Notes: generated by a model not told the origin, from the sequence alone. Positions 25,296 to 34,100 are shown, counted from the stretch's first letter. The stretch is DNA of 64,000 nt from Schauerella aestuarii (GCF_009866805.1 NZ_SIZW01000039.1:186001-250000), one strand, 5' to 3'. Translations and numbers: made by a program.

Positions 25296-26363
25296 TTAGC
25301 CGCGCCGCACGCGGTATTGCGCGAACAGGGTGGCGACCAGCATCGTGAGGAGCGATACCGCCACGATGACGTCGGCAATGTAATTGGGCACCGCGATCGC
25401 GCGGCTCATGCTGTCGGCACCCACGAGCATGCCCGCCACGAACACGCTCGCGGCAATGACGCCCAGCGGATGCAGGCCGGCCAGCATGGCCACCACGACA
25501 CCGGTGTAGCCGTAGCCGGGCGACATATCGAGCGTGACGTAGCTGGTGCGGCCCGCCACCTCGATGGCACCTGCCAGGCCGGCGAGCGCGCCCGACAGCA
25601 TGGCCGTGCCGAGCATCACGCGCGTGACCGGCAATCCCAGAAACCGCGAGGCATGCGCATTGGCGCCTACCGACCGCATCTTGAATCCAAACACGGTGTA
25701 GCGATTGATGAGCCACAGCGCGATCGCCAGGCCCACAGCCCATAGCAGCCCGGTGTGGGCCCGCGTGCGTGCGATGAGCTTGCTGAACTCCAGATCGGGG
25801 TTGAGCGCGACCGACTGCGGCCAGCCCATGGCCATCGGATCTTTCATGGCGCCATCCAGCAGCATCGACACGAACAGCAGCACGATGAAGTTGCCCAGGA
25901 GTGTGGTGACGACTTCGTCCACACCCAGACGCGTCTTCAATAAAGCCGGGATCAACAGCAATAGCGCGCCGGCGAGCGCGGCCGCCAGCATCATGCCCAC
26001 GGCCAATACGGGCAGGGGCACATCCAGCCCTACGCCGCCATGCATGCCGCCCACGGCCACGGCTGCCAAGGCACCCAGGTAGAGTTGGCCTTCGGCGCCG
26101 ATGTTGTAGAACCGGGCGCGAAAGGCCACGGCGCAGGCGAGACCGGTGAGCATGATGGGCGTGGCGCGCGTGAGCGTCTCGGCCCAGGCGAAACGCGATC
26201 CGAATGCGCCCTCGAACAGCAGCACATACGTGCGGCCCACGGGGGCGCCGGCCCAGGCGACGAGCAGGGCGCAGATGATGAGGGTGCACGCCACGGCAGC
26301 CAACGGGGCAATGGCCATGGCAACCCGGCTGGGTTCGGGGCGGCGCTCGAGCGAGTACTTCAT
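25296..26363 (-). CDS. Nucleoside/nucleobase-type ABC transporter permease 1
   Basis: A 355-residue permease of the same family (YufP type). The start at ATG 26363 (MKYSLERRPEPSRVAMA) overlaps the ATPase stop by 4 bp. Typical segments are TRATPIMLTGLACAVAFRAR followed by FYNIGAEGQLYLGALAA, and late SPGYGYTGVVVAMLAGLHP. Forms the membrane channel with the following permease. Confidence 0.93.
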   Translation of the reverse strand: MKYSLERRPEPSRVAMAIAPLAAVACTLIICALLVAWAGAPVGRTYVLLFEGAFGSRFAWAETLTRATPIMLTGLACAVAFRARFYNIGAEGQLYLGALAAVAVGGMHGGVGLDVPLPVLAVGMMLAAALAGALLLLIPALLKTRLGVDEVVTTLLGNFIVLLFVSMLLDGAMKDPMAMGWPQSVALNPDLEFSKLIARTRAHTGLLWAVGLAIALWLINRYTVFGFKMRSVGANAHASRFLGLPVTRVMLGTAMLSGALAGLAGAIEVAGRTSYVTLDMSPGYGYTGVVVAMLAGLHPLGVIAASVFVAGMLVGADSMSRAIAVPNYIADVIVAVSLLTMLVATLFAQYRVRRG

Positions 26364-27946
26364 ACGGCGGCAGTCAGGTCGGAATGAGAAACGGCGGCGA
26401 AGTCGGGCAGGGCACCCGTCATGGCCAGGCCGACGGTAGCGGGCGTCCAGTCGCCCACCGGGCGATCGGCCACCAGTCGGCCGGCGCACAGCACGGCGAT
26501 TCGATCCGCCAGGGCAAAGATCTCGTCCAGATCTTCAGAGACGAGCAGAATCCCGGCGCCGCGTTCGCGCGCAGCGAGCAAGCGCTCACGCACATAAGCG
26601 ACCGCACCCACATCCAGGCCCCACGTGGGCTGGTCGGCGACGATCAGGCGCGGCTCGCGCGACAAGGCACGGCCAAGGATCAGTTTCTGCATATTGCCGC
26701 CGGACAGGCTGCGCGAGCGCACGTCCAGCGAGGCGGCGCGCACGTCGAACTGCTCAACCAAAGATTGCGCAAAGGCGCGGCCGGCACCGGCGCGTATCAG
26801 GCCGAAGCGGGCGAAGCGGGATTCGTGCAGGTCTTCGACGATGGCGTTCTCCCATAACGGGTTATCGCCGATCAGACCTTCATGGTGACGGTCTTCGGGG
26901 ATGCGGCCTACGCCGGCGGCCGTCCATTGCGCCGGTGTCTGCGGCGCGGGGGCATGCTCAGGGCCAAGACGGATCGTGCCGTCATGCGGACGTGCCATGC
27001 CGGTCAGCACCGACACCAGCGCATGCTGGCCGTTGCCCGCCACACCGGCGATCGCCACGATTTCATGCCGGTGCACGGTGAGATCCACGGCGTCGAGCTT
27101 GGGTGCGGCACCGCGGCCGCCGCGCACGGTCACTTGCGACAGCGTGACGACAGGGCTGGCCTGTTCGGCGCGCATCGTCGCTTGCGCCCGAGGCAGGACC
27201 ACTTTGCGGCCCACCATCAGCTCGGCCAGTTCGGCGGGCGAGGTGGCGCGCGTATCGCGTTCGGCCACCAGCTTGCCCCGGCGCAGCACCGCCACGCGGT
27301 GCGACACCGCCATCACTTCATCGAGCTTGTGCGAGATGAACACTACGGCCAGCCCCTCGGCGATGAAGCCGCGCAAGGTGGCGAAGAGGCCATCGACTTC
27401 CTGCGGGGTGAGCACCGCCGTGGGTTCATCCAGAATCAGAATTCGGGCGCCGCGATACAGCGCCTTCAGTATTTCGACCCGCTGCTTTTCGCCTACCGAG
27501 AGATCGGCGACGCGCGCTTTCGGGTCCACGGCCAGACCGAACCGTGCACCGAGTGCGACCAGCTTTTTGCTGGCCTGGCGGCGGCGCGAGGCGAGCCGCC
27601 ACAGCGATTCGGTGCCCACCATCACGTTGTCCAGCACCGTCAGGTTATCGGCCAGCGTGAAATGCTGATGCACCATGCCCACACCGGCGGCCAGCGCCGC
27701 TTCGGGTTTGCCGGGCGCAAGCGGCTGGCCGAACACCTCGATCTCGCCTGCGTCGGCCATGTAGTGGCCGAACAGGATAGACACGAGCGTCGATTTGCCC
27801 GCGCCGTTTTCGCCCAGCAGCGCCAGCACTTCGCCGGGTGCCACCGTCAGCGACACATCGTCGTTGGCGGTCAGGGTGCCGAAGCGTTTGGTGATGCCGC
27901 GCAGGGCGAGTGCCGGTGCGACGGCGGCAGGCGAAGCGGCGTTCAT
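26360..27946 (-). CDS. Nucleoside/nucleobase-type ABC transporter ATPase (tandem domains)
   Basis: A 528-residue double ATPase of the sugar/nucleoside type. Domain 1 has Walker A GENGAGKS (45-52), signature LSVGEKQRVEILKAL and Walker B ILILDEPTAVLTP. Domain 2 has the altered loop GVAGNGQHALVSVLTGM, signature LSGGNMQKLILGRAL and WGLDVGA, as expected for this class. It overlaps the receptor gene before it and the permease gene after it by 4 bp each. Confidence 0.94.
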   Translation of the reverse strand: MNAASPAAVAPALALRGITKRFGTLTANDDVSLTVAPGEVLALLGENGAGKSTLVSILFGHYMADAGEIEVFGQPLAPGKPEAALAAGVGMVHQHFTLADNLTVLDNVMVGTESLWRLASRRRQASKKLVALGARFGLAVDPKARVADLSVGEKQRVEILKALYRGARILILDEPTAVLTPQEVDGLFATLRGFIAEGLAVVFISHKLDEVMAVSHRVAVLRRGKLVAERDTRATSPAELAELMVGRKVVLPRAQATMRAEQASPVVTLSQVTVRGGRGAAPKLDAVDLTVHRHEIVAIAGVAGNGQHALVSVLTGMARPHDGTIRLGPEHAPAPQTPAQWTAAGVGRIPEDRHHEGLIGDNPLWENAIVEDLHESRFARFGLIRAGAGRAFAQSLVEQFDVRAASLDVRSRSLSGGNMQKLILGRALSREPRLIVADQPTWGLDVGAVAYVRERLLAARERGAGILLVSEDLDEIFALADRIAVLCAGRLVADRPVGDWTPATVGLAMTGALPDFAAVSHSDLTAAV

Positions 27947-28968
27947 TTTGCGGGCTTGGGCTCGCTGTCCACAACCTTGACTTCGAACGAGCCATCCAGA
28001 ATGGCTTTTTGCTTGGCGTCGACGCGGGCCTTCAATTCAGCCGGGATTTTGGATTCGAATGTGCCCAACGGCGCCAGCGAAGAACCCTTGTATTTCATCA
28101 TCGAGTACTCGCCGAATTCGGCCGGCTTGAACGTGCCTTCGCGCACTTGCTTGAGCGCGAGGTCGATCGTGGGCTGCATGTCCCACAAGGCCGAGGCCAC
28201 CACGGTATCCGGATACTGGCTTTGCGTATTGACCACGTTGCCGATGGCCAGCTTGCCGCGTTCCTTGGCCGCGTCCGACACGCCGAAGCGCTCGGCGTAC
28301 AGCACATCCGCGCCCTGGTCGATCATGGCGAATGCGGCTTCCTTGGCCTTCGGGGGATCGAACCACGAGCCGATGAAGCTCACGGTAAAGGTGGCGTCGG
28401 GTCGCGTCTCCCGCGCGCCGGCGATGAAGGCGTTCATCAATCGGTTCACTTCGGGGATGGGATAGCCCCCCACCAAGCCGATCTTGCCGGTCTTGGTCAT
28501 GCCGCCTGCGATCATGCCGGTGAGATACGCAGGTTCCTGGATGTAGTTGTCGAACACCGAGAAGTTGGGCTTCTGCGGCTTGCCCGACGAACCCATCAGG
28601 AAGCCGGTATCGGGGTAGTCGCGCGCCACCTTGCGGGCAGCCGCTTCCACGGCGAACGCTTCGCCCACGATCAGCTTGTTGCCTTGCTCGGCGTACTGGC
28701 GCACCACACGTTCATAGTCGGCATTGGTCACGTTTTCCGAATACACATAGTCGATCTCGCCCCGCGCCTTGGCGGCGTTAAGGGCCGTGTGAATCCGCGA
28801 CACCCACTGTTGCTCGACGGGCACGGTGTAGACGGCGGCAACGCGCGTCTTGGCCGCTTGCGCATGGACCGGACCGCTCAGGGCGAAGGCGGCAATCACG
28901 CCCACGCCGAGCTTGAGGGCGTGGCGTCGTGCGGCGAGGGTGGCCGGAAAGCGGGAGACGAATGACAT
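27943..28968 (-). CDS. BMP-family periplasmic binding protein
   Basis: A 341-residue receptor of the BMP (basic membrane protein/PnrA-like) family, which bind purine nucleosides or nucleobases. The signal peptide includes RRHALKLGVGVIAAFALSG and ends near VHAQA. Mature motifs include VAAVYTVPVEQQWVSRIH, GEAFAVEAAARKVARDYPD and YIQEPAYLTGMIAGGMTKTG. First gene of the five-gene operon ending with the CodA-like deaminase. The double arginine before the hydrophobic stretch allows either Sec or Tat export. Confidence 0.92.
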   Translation of the reverse strand: MSFVSRFPATLAARRHALKLGVGVIAAFALSGPVHAQAAKTRVAAVYTVPVEQQWVSRIHTALNAAKARGEIDYVYSENVTNADYERVVRQYAEQGNKLIVGEAFAVEAAARKVARDYPDTGFLMGSSGKPQKPNFSVFDNYIQEPAYLTGMIAGGMTKTGKIGLVGGYPIPEVNRLMNAFIAGARETRPDATFTVSFIGSWFDPPKAKEAAFAMIDQGADVLYAERFGVSDAAKERGKLAIGNVVNTQSQYPDTVVASALWDMQPTIDLALKQVREGTFKPAEFGEYSMMKYKGSSLAPLGTFESKIPAELKARVDAKQKAILDGSFEVKVVDSEPKPAK

Positions 28969-29320
28969 GGTGACAAGGTCCTTTTCGGATCGAAAGCTAG
29001 GAATGAGCAAGCAGCGCCAGGGGTGGCATACCGCGGATGTCTTCGGCACGTCAAGGATGGCGCGCGCAGGGCTTACGATCATGCAAAATGTATGCCATTA
29101 CAACGTCTATTCGCACTCCGAGATGGAAGGCGGAGGACGTTGCACTCTTTTGATGCAAGGTTGCACAACGCGCCCCAAGTTGGGGCATGAGCGTTGCAAA
29201 GCGCGCCATTATAGGGCGTTCGGCGTGTCGGCCGACGCGCGCATAATGACGCTTCACATAAGATCGCTGCCGTCGCCTGCAACAGGCGTGCGTCCAGCGG
29301 TCACTCCTGGAGATTGAGCG
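28969..29320. other. Divergent intergenic region with nested inverted repeats
   Basis: This 350-bp gap separates the divergent BMP transporter operon and the ketopantoate-reductase-like gene. No credible small gene is seen. It is lower in G+C in the 29080-29110 part, where GCATACATTTTGC-like symmetry lies upstream of the transporter. A strong palindrome at 29172-29186 sits inside a larger inverted repeat (AACGC at 29167-29171 with GCGTT at 29191-29195). Both operons are likely controlled from here. Confidence 0.5.
29172..29186. promoter_or_regulatory. 15-bp palindrome, candidate operator
   Basis: GCCCCAAGTTGGGGC is symmetric around its central base and is flanked by the outer arms TTGCAcAACGC and GCGTTGCAA. 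The nested symmetry in a divergent promoter region suggests a repressor site. No regulator gene is adjacent. Confidence 0.45.
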
Positions 29321-30271
29321 ATGCGTATGTTGTTCCTGGGTGCCGGCGGCACGGGCGGCTATTTCGGCGGACGGGCGGCACAGGCCGGCGCCGACGTCAC
29401 ATTCCTCGTGCGCGAAAAGCGTGCGCAGGCGTTGCGTGCAGAAGGCTTGCGCATCGAGAGCCCGCTGGGTGATGCCGTGGTTCATCCCAAGATCGTGACG
29501 CAGAACGAACTCAAGGAGGATTACGATCTTGTGGTGCTGAGCTGCAAGGCCTACGACCTGGATGCCGCCATCGAAGCCATCGCACCGGCTGTCGGCGAGC
29601 ACACCACCATTTTGCCGATCATGAACGGCGTGGCGCATTACGAGGTGCTCGATACGCGATTCGGCGCCCATCGCGTGCTGGGCGGCCTGTGTCAGATCAG
29701 TGCCACGCTGGGCGAAGGTGGGGTGGTGCGTCATCTGAACAAGGGCGCGGCCATGACCTTTGGCGAGCGCACCGGCGACCACAACAGCGCGCGCAGCCAG
29801 GCCATCGTGGCCGCGCTCGGCCAGGCGGGCTTCGACCTCACCAACAGCGCGAATATCTACCAGGCGATCTGGGAGAAGTTCACGTTTCTGACCTCACTCG
29901 CGGCGGCGACCTGCCTGATGCGCGGTACGGTGGGCGAGATCGCCTCTACGCAAGATGGCCTGGACATCCTGCGCGGCCTGATCGCCGAAACGCAAGCGGT
30001 GGCCACCGCCATGACGCATCCGGTAAGCGCCGAAGCCGACGCGCGCACCAGCAAAATGATGCTCGATCCGAATTCGCCGATGACGGCCTCGATGTTCCGC
30101 GATCTGCAGGGCGGCCAGCAAGTCGAGGCCGATCACATCGTGGGCGACATGGCGGCCCGGGCGCGCACGCTGGGCATCGAAACACCGTATCTGCGCACGG
30201 CGTATTGCCATTTGCAGGTGTACCAGAACCGGCGCGCGAAGCAGGCGCAGGCTGCCGAGAAAACGGCTTGA
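29321..30271 (+). CDS. 2-dehydropantoate 2-reductase family protein
   Basis: A 316-residue ApbA/PanE-family NADP-dependent reductase. The N-terminal MRMLFLGAGGTGGYFGGR is the Rossmann nucleotide-binding loop, LPIMNGVAHYEVLD lies in the substrate cleft, and IWEKFTFLTSLAAATCL carries the conserved Lys region of the family. The classical reaction reduces ketopantoate to pantoate, but many paralogues act on other 2-keto acids. Adjacent to a nucleoside deoxyribosyltransferase (25 bp gap), so a housekeeping panE role is not certain. Confidence 0.88.
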   Translation: MRMLFLGAGGTGGYFGGRAAQAGADVTFLVREKRAQALRAEGLRIESPLGDAVVHPKIVTQNELKEDYDLVVLSCKAYDLDAAIEAIAPAVGEHTTILPIMNGVAHYEVLDTRFGAHRVLGGLCQISATLGEGGVVRHLNKGAAMTFGERTGDHNSARSQAIVAALGQAGFDLTNSANIYQAIWEKFTFLTSLAAATCLMRGTVGEIASTQDGLDILRGLIAETQAVATAMTHPVSAEADARTSKMMLDPNSPMTASMFRDLQGGQQVEADHIVGDMAARARTLGIETPYLRTAYCHLQVYQNRRAKQAQAAEKTA

Positions 30272-30296
30272 TCCGCATGCGAGAAAGGGTGCCACG

Positions 30297-30866
30297 ATGA
30301 ACGACTCCGCAAGCTCACAGGCTTCCATTGGCGCCGGCGCACCGGCGTCTGCGCGGCCCACGTTGTACCTCGCGGGGTTCGACGTGTTTCGCGCCGATGC
30401 GGTGGCGTGGGGCGAGCGGCTGAAGGCGGCGTGCGCCGAGCACGGTTTCGAGGGCTTGTATCCGCTGGACAATGCCGCGCCCGCTGACGTGAGCGGGCCG
30501 GCATTGGCCGAGTGGATCTACGAAGGCAATGTGGCGCTGATCCGCCGCGCCGATGCCGTGCTGGCCAACGTCAACGCGTTTCGCGGTTACGAACCCGATT
30601 CGGGCACCGCGTTCGAGATCGGCTATGCGACCGCGCTTGGCAAACCGGTGTGGATGTATATGGACGGCGACGCCGCCATCGTGGATCAGGTACCGGGGCA
30701 ATCGGACCCACACGACGCTCACCGCAAGGTGGACGCTGAAGGCTATACGATCGAAGACTTCGGATTGCCACGCAATCTGATGCTCGCGTGTGCGGGGCGC
30801 ATCGTGCCCGGCGATGTCTTCGATTGCCTGGCCGCCATGGTGCGTCGGGGAACGTTGGGACGTTGA
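30297..30866 (+). CDS. Nucleoside 2-deoxyribosyltransferase family protein
   Basis: A 189-residue member of the nucleoside 2-deoxyribosyltransferase family. The N-terminal PTLYLAGFDVFRADAV and central EPDSGTAFEIGYATALGKPV are the family motifs; E107 in FEIGYA is the expected nucleophile and D101 the partner acid. These enzymes move deoxyribose between bases or hydrolyse modified nucleosides. Its place next to the nucleoside importer and deaminase supports a salvage role. The N-terminal 20 residues are Ser/Ala-rich and probably not part of the fold. Confidence 0.88.
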   Translation: MNDSASSQASIGAGAPASARPTLYLAGFDVFRADAVAWGERLKAACAEHGFEGLYPLDNAAPADVSGPALAEWIYEGNVALIRRADAVLANVNAFRGYEPDSGTAFEIGYATALGKPVWMYMDGDAAIVDQVPGQSDPHDAHRKVDAEGYTIEDFGLPRNLMLACAGRIVPGDVFDCLAAMVRRGTLGR

Positions 30867-30964
30867 TCGACCGGCGGTGACGACGGCCTCGCAAGCGATG
30901 CGCGAGCGTAGCCGTCGTACAGGTCGATCGACGTTGCGCGGCGCTTCGCCCGTCAGCTGACGGG
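30865..30964. terminator. Cluster of inverted repeats between convergent genes
   Basis: Two nested perfect stems, GATCGACC with GGTCGATC (30865-30872, 30922-30929) and ACGACGGC with GCCGTCGT (30880-30887, 30911-30918), are followed by the perfect 16-bp palindrome CCCGTCAGCTGACGGG at 30949-30964. The cluster lies between the deoxyribosyltransferase stop and the end of the convergent SET gene. It probably ends both transcripts, though no long T-run is present. Confidence 0.5.
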
Positions 30965-30978
30965 TCGATCGCCCGCGA

Positions 30979-31479
30979 TCAAGCCTCGGCGGTCTTCGCC
31001 TTTTTCTTTTTCTTTTCGGGCAAGGCCAGCATGGTGCCGCGGCAGGTGGCCGCGCCGCACAGGCACAGGTAGTCGCGCTTCATCTGCTTGGTGATCTTGT
31101 CTTCCATCACCAGGCCGTAGTCGTAAAACAGCTCTTCGCCGCGCGGGATATCGCGCAAGGCGACCACATACACGCGCTTGCCGTGCCGGCCTTCTTCAGT
31201 CTGGCAATTGGGGGCGCACGCATGATTGATCCAGCGGGCATCGTTGCCTTGGTCGCCGCCATCGATCACCTGACCGCTGCTCAATGCGAAGAAAAACGTG
31301 TGAAAAGGATCGTCCGGATTGGTGGGATGCCGCCGATCCGCTTCCTCGGGTGAAATGCGTGCGCCACCGTATTCGATGATGCGGGTGCCTTCGGGGATCT
31401 TGCGGGCGGCGAAGACGCCGTTGCCATGCAGCTTGGAGCGGCGCACGGTGTACCAGGGCTTTTCGGTGACGAGGGTCAT
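30979..31479 (-). CDS. SET domain protein (putative protein lysine methyltransferase)
   Basis: A 166-residue compact SET protein. All core elements are visible: SKLHGNGVFAARKIPEG at the start, INHACAPNC (84-92), GEELFYDYG (114-122), and a post-SET zinc cluster with C139, C141 and C146 in YLCLCGAATCRGTM. It should transfer methyl groups from SAM to lysine of a protein. Bacterial targets are mostly unknown. The tail is Lys/Ala-rich (PEKKKKKAKTAEA), which may help nucleic acid or protein contact. Confidence 0.92.
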   Translation of the reverse strand: MTLVTEKPWYTVRRSKLHGNGVFAARKIPEGTRIIEYGGARISPEEADRRHPTNPDDPFHTFFFALSSGQVIDGGDQGNDARWINHACAPNCQTEEGRHGKRVYVVALRDIPRGEELFYDYGLVMEDKITKQMKRDYLCLCGAATCRGTMLALPEKKKKKAKTAEA

Positions 31480-31617
31480 TGCGTGTGGGCGGTGTTGCGA
31501 CAGTGGGCGCGACGCGCCGCAGAGACCGGATTATATCGGCGCAGCGCGAAAGCGCATGTGTGGCGTGCGCCAATCGCACACGCGCCGGCACTTAGGCAGG
31601 CAACTCCGCATGCACGT

Positions 31618-32085
31618 CTAACCGCTGTGCGCGATCGGCAGCAAGGTTTCCTTCAGCCGCCGCAAGACGAAGCAGGATTTGCTGTGCCGAATGCCCGGGA
31701 TGCGATAAAGCTGCTCGCGCAGCATGCGTTCGTAGTCGCGTGTATCGCGCACGGCGATCCGAATGTAGTAGTCGTAGTCGCCCGACACCAGGAACGCCTC
31801 CAGCACTTCAGGGATGGCCGACAAGGCCTTGCCGAATTCATATAGCGTTTCGTCGCTGTGGCTCTCGAGCGTCACATGCACGATCACCGTATCCATGAAT
31901 CCCAGGCTCGCCGGATCGATGTCGACCGTGTAGCCGCGGATGACCCCGGCGCCTTCCATGCGTTTGATGCGATTCCAGCAGGGTGTGGACGATAGCCCGA
32001 CGGCAGCGCCGATCTCGGCCAGACTCGCGCGCGCATTGCGTTGCAGGACCTGCAAAATGGCCAGATCGAACTTGTCGAGATTCAT
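31618..32085 (-). CDS. Lrp/AsnC family transcriptional regulator
   Basis: A 155-residue Lrp-family protein: N-terminal helix-turn-helix (LDKFDLAILQVLQRNARASL, then LAEIGAAVGLSSTPCWNRI), then the RAM domain with VEAFLVSGDYDYYIRIAVRD-like pattern. Start is ATG 32085. It is divergent from the acetohydroxyacid synthase gene, with 103 bp between starts, and a 21-bp palindrome in the middle, so it probably controls that gene in response to an amino acid such as leucine. Confidence 0.93.
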   Translation of the reverse strand: MNLDKFDLAILQVLQRNARASLAEIGAAVGLSSTPCWNRIKRMEGAGVIRGYTVDIDPASLGFMDTVIVHVTLESHSDETLYEFGKALSAIPEVLEAFLVSGDYDYYIRIAVRDTRDYERMLREQLYRIPGIRHSKSCFVLRRLKETLLPIAHSG

Positions 32086-32130
32086 TTTCTTCGCCTTCGG
32101 GGATATGAAGATAAATTTACTCCAAGCGTG

Positions 32131-32151
32131 CCTATTTTCCAGAAAAATAGG
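32131..32151. promoter_or_regulatory. Candidate Lrp-type operator
   Basis: CCTATTTT and AAAATAGG are inverted 8-bp arms around a 5-bp centre, in an A+T-rich stretch between the divergent lrp-like and AHAS genes. Size, symmetry and A/T core agree with Lrp-family sites. Confidence 0.6.
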
Positions 32152-32188
32152 ACAAATATTCTCGACAAATCCCCTTAATATGGTCAGC

Positions 32189-34042
32189 ATGAATGACCGA
32201 CTCCACGCCCAAGCCGTCACCGAGCTCGACGCTCGCCCCGATACGCAACCCGACCGCGCGCCCCGCAATGGCGCCTCGCTGCTGCTCGACACCCTGATTG
32301 CGCAAGGTGTGGACACCGTCTTCGGTTATCCCGGTGGGGCCGTGCTGCCGCTGTATGACGCGCTGCACGCCGAGCCGCGGTTGCGCCACGTACTGGTGCG
32401 CCACGAACAGGCTGCCGTGCATGCCGCCGAAGGCTATGCGCGTTCCACCGGACGTACCGGCGTCGTGATCGTGACATCCGGACCTGGGGTGGCCAATACG
32501 ACCTCCGGTCTGCTCGATGCCATGTGCGATTCGATTCCGGTGCTGTGCATCAGCGGACAGGTGGCGACGTCGGCGATCGGCACCGATGCGTTCCAGGAAT
32601 GCGATGCCATCGGCATCTCGCGCCCGGTGACCAAGTGGAACGCGCAAATCCATAATATCGGCGATGTGGGCGATATCGTGCACCGTGCGCTGGCGCTCAC
32701 GCGCTCCGGCCGTCCGGGCCCCGTGCTGATCGATTTCCCCAAGGATGTGCAGCTTGCACCGTTGCCGTCGGTCGACCCCGAATCCGAAGAGGCGGCGGCT
32801 GCCGTCACCAGCCGCGCCGCCCTGCGTGCGCGCCGCCAGGCCGACCGCAGCCCGTCACGCCTGCCGGCAGGCGCGCTGCGCAATGCGGCCGCGTTGATCG
32901 CCCAGGCCAGGCGGCCCGTGTTTTATGGCGGTGGCGGGTTGATCAATGCCGGGGCCGAGGCCTGCGCCGTGTTCACCCAGCTTGTGCGCGATACCGGCGC
33001 GCCGTGCACGCTTACCCTGATGGGCCTGGGCGCGTTTCCGGCCTCGGATCCGCAATTCGTAGGCATGTTGGGGATGCACGGCACGCTCGAGGCCAATCTC
33101 GCCATGCACAACGCCGATCTGGTCGTCTGCGTGGGGGCGCGTTTCGACGATCGCATCACTGGTCGGATCGCCGATTTCTGCCCGCATGCCAAAAAGATCC
33201 ATATCGATATCGATCCGTCGTCGATCAACAAGGTGATCCGCGTGGACGTGGCGCTGGTGGGTGACTGCCTGCCGATGGTGACGGCGCTGCGCGAAGCGGT
33301 GCACGAGCAGGTGGGCCCGGACGGTTTCGATCCCGCTCGTCTGGATGCGTGGTGGGCGCGGGTGGCGCGCTGGCGCGAGCGCGACTGCTTGAGCGTCACG
33401 CCTGAGGCCGACCGCATCCTGCCGCAGGATCTGATGAAGCGCCTGAACGCGCTGCTGCAGGACCGCGATGCGGTCGTGTCCACCGACGTGGGCCAGCATC
33501 AGATGTGGGCCGCGCAACACCTTCGCTTCGACCAACCCGGCCGTTGGCTGACCTCGGGCGGCGCCGGCACGATGGGCTACGGCGTACCGGCTGCGATCGG
33601 CGCGCAGATCGCCCATCCGGAGCGCACGGTGGTGTGCGTGAGCGGCGACGCATCGGTGCTGATGAATATTCAGGAACTGTCCACCGCGATGCAGCATCGT
33701 GTGCCCGTGAAGGTCGTGCTGTGCAACAACGGCTACATGGGCATGGTGCGGCAATGGCAGGAGCTGATCCACGGCGGGCGCTACAGCCACAGCTATAACG
33801 AATCGCTGCCGGATTTCGTGGCCTTGGCGAAAGCTTTCGGCTGGGGCGCGGCACGTGTCGAGCACCCCGACCAGCTCGATGCGGCATTGCAGGCGTGCCT
33901 CGATTACGAGGGGCCGTTCTTCCTGGATGTGTCGGTGGCGGAGCAGGAGAACTGCTTTCCGATGATGCCGGCTGGTGTGGGCCATCACCGCATCATGCTG
34001 TCGGCCGGCGAGTGGTACGAGGATGTGACCACGTCGGATTGA
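32189..34042 (+). CDS. ilvB: Acetohydroxyacid (acetolactate) synthase large subunit
   Basis: A 617-residue thiamine diphosphate enzyme that makes 2-acetolactate or 2-aceto-2-hydroxybutyrate for valine, leucine and isoleucine synthesis. VFGYPGGAVLPLYDAL, catalytic E74 in VRHEQAAVH, and the C-terminal cofactor segment SGDASVLMNIQEL through LCNNGYMGMVRQWQE are visible. No regulatory small-subunit gene follows, unlike the ilvBH/ilvBN order, so this may be a second AHAS that works without or with a distant small subunit. ATG 32189 is chosen; ATG 32180 is three codons longer. Transcription is likely controlled by the divergent Lrp regulator. Confidence 0.92.
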   Translation: MNDRLHAQAVTELDARPDTQPDRAPRNGASLLLDTLIAQGVDTVFGYPGGAVLPLYDALHAEPRLRHVLVRHEQAAVHAAEGYARSTGRTGVVIVTSGPGVANTTSGLLDAMCDSIPVLCISGQVATSAIGTDAFQECDAIGISRPVTKWNAQIHNIGDVGDIVHRALALTRSGRPGPVLIDFPKDVQLAPLPSVDPESEEAAAAVTSRAALRARRQADRSPSRLPAGALRNAAALIAQARRPVFYGGGGLINAGAEACAVFTQLVRDTGAPCTLTLMGLGAFPASDPQFVGMLGMHGTLEANLAMHNADLVVCVGARFDDRITGRIADFCPHAKKIHIDIDPSSINKVIRVDVALVGDCLPMVTALREAVHEQVGPDGFDPARLDAWWARVARWRERDCLSVTPEADRILPQDLMKRLNALLQDRDAVVSTDVGQHQMWAAQHLRFDQPGRWLTSGGAGTMGYGVPAAIGAQIAHPERTVVCVSGDASVLMNIQELSTAMQHRVPVKVVLCNNGYMGMVRQWQELIHGGRYSHSYNESLPDFVALAKAFGWGAARVEHPDQLDAALQACLDYEGPFFLDVSVAEQENCFPMMPAGVGHHRIMLSAGEWYEDVTTSD

Positions 34043-34100
34043 GCGCCAGCGTGCCGCAGCACGCAATAGCGGTGACGGTGCCGCAGTAACCGGTAGCGGC

